Part shown: piece by piece, positions 63,481 to 64,000 of the stretch
How the letters are laid out: every line of letters begins with the position of its first letter
Position numbering within the stretch: the first letter of the stretch is position 1
Origin: JAHTBL01 sp038532735
GTDB lineage: Bacteria > Pseudomonadota > Alphaproteobacteria > Rhodobacterales > Rhodobacteraceae
NCBI GenBank assembly: GCA_038532735.1
Contig: JBCBAC010000002.1
Location: 186,001 to 250,000 of the forward strand
DNA: 64,000 bases
Direction: 5' to 3'
The notes under the pieces: generated by a model
Told to the model about the DNA's origin: nothing
The model's input: only the letters and a program-made list of their open reading frames with translations
The model's database searches: none
Made by a program: the position numbers and the translations under genes

Positions 63481-64000
63481 GTCACGCGGCTGGTCACCTT
63501 AAACTCTGGCCTGTCCCACAGCCGATTGCGCAAGACATCCTCCAGCAAATCGACGGCCGCGCGTACATCTGTCTCGTCAATGTAAAGCGGCGTGAACCCG
63601 AACCGCATAATATCCGGCGCGCGAAAATCCCCGATCACCCCTTTGGAGATCAGCGCCTGCATCGCTGCGTAGCCATGCGCGAAGTGAAAAGACACTTGGC
63701 TGCCCCGCTGTGCCGCGTCACGCGGGCTGGCCAGACGCAGTTCCGGGCAGCGCGCCTCCACCTCGGCGATGAACGTCTCGCACAGCGCGACGCTCGCTGC
63801 GCGAATGTCAGCAATATCGAGCCCGTCCCACAGCTTCAGCGCCTCCTCCAGCGCGGTCATCTGGATCACAGGCGGCGTGCCAACGCGCATCCGTTCGATC
63901 GTCTCCGCTGGCCGATACCCCTGCTCAAACGCGAAAGGCGCGGCATGGCCCAGCCAGCCCGACAGCGCGGGCGCAATGCCCCCGACAAGATCAGGCCGCA
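63477..64000 (-). CDS. kynU: Kynureninase, C-terminal part (cut by right edge)
   Basis: About 173 codons visible at the C-terminus. Reading from the edge gives RPDLVGGIAPALSGWLGHA, then PFAFEQGYRPAETIERMRVGTPPV, which is the kynureninase C-terminal signature, followed by the small PLP-enzyme domain. The gene continues beyond the window, so the start is not seen. Kynureninase splits kynurenine to anthranilate and alanine in tryptophan degradation. It is not functionally tied to the purine genes by sequence. Confidence 0.85.

Overview
The window looks like a chromosomal segment of an alphaproteobacterium of the Rhodobacterales (roseobacter group). The reasons are GC-rich coding DNA, the conserved rpmH-rnpA-yidD...yidC-MOSC-engB order, a fused TAXI-type TRAP transporter, PutA without a DNA-binding domain but with a divergent Lrp-type PutR, and a two-domain ALDH16-type aldehyde dehydrogenase. 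No genus is claimed. No phage, IS element, CRISPR array or replication origin was seen.

Layout. 1-5439 (minus): nitrate ABC transporter nrtA-nrtB-nrtC (nrtC cut by the left edge) and the nitrate sensor/antiterminator pair nasS-nasT. The nrtA leader carries two hexaloop hairpins followed by an intrinsic terminator, the arrangement expected of a NasT (ANTAR) target. 5661-10104 (plus): a flavoprotein and an NMT1-type ABC transporter whose leader is strongly structured (riboswitch candidate). 10353-13097: large Ig-repeat adhesin. 13157-19649: arginase, ornithine cyclodeaminase and PutA, a route arginine to ornithine to proline to glutamate, with two Lrp-type regulators. 19646-24405: a SARP-like regulator divergent from a two-gene operon of a PAP2/haloperoxidase-fold protein with six N-terminal Glu-Asn-Trp repeats and a subtilisin-like protease. 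24407-29392: rpe, an AraC regulator, deoC and ALDH16 (deoxyribose phosphate to acetaldehyde to acetate). 29475-36191 (minus): a tightly packed seven-gene operon of unknown function built around an AAA+ ATPase, a coiled-coil protein and small membrane proteins. 36316-42957 (minus): engB, MOSC, yidC, an EAL protein, ttcA, yidD, rnpA, rpmH. 43263-46842 (plus): TVP38-family membrane protein, disulfide oxidoreductase-like flavoprotein, histidine kinase. 46894-48223: tRNA-Arg(ACG), then a lower-GC merR-SDR pair. 48683-56409: two class III aminotransferases, a TAXI-TRAP transporter with UspA, and a BKACE enzyme. 56416-63480: LysR regulator and the purine genes xdhABC and guaD. The window ends inside kynU.

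The main theme is nitrogen acquisition from nitrate, arginine/proline, purines and amino compounds, with dense local regulation. The two stretches most worth experimental attention are the seven-gene AAA+ operon and the SARP/ENW-PAP2/subtilase locus; I recognise no described system for either.
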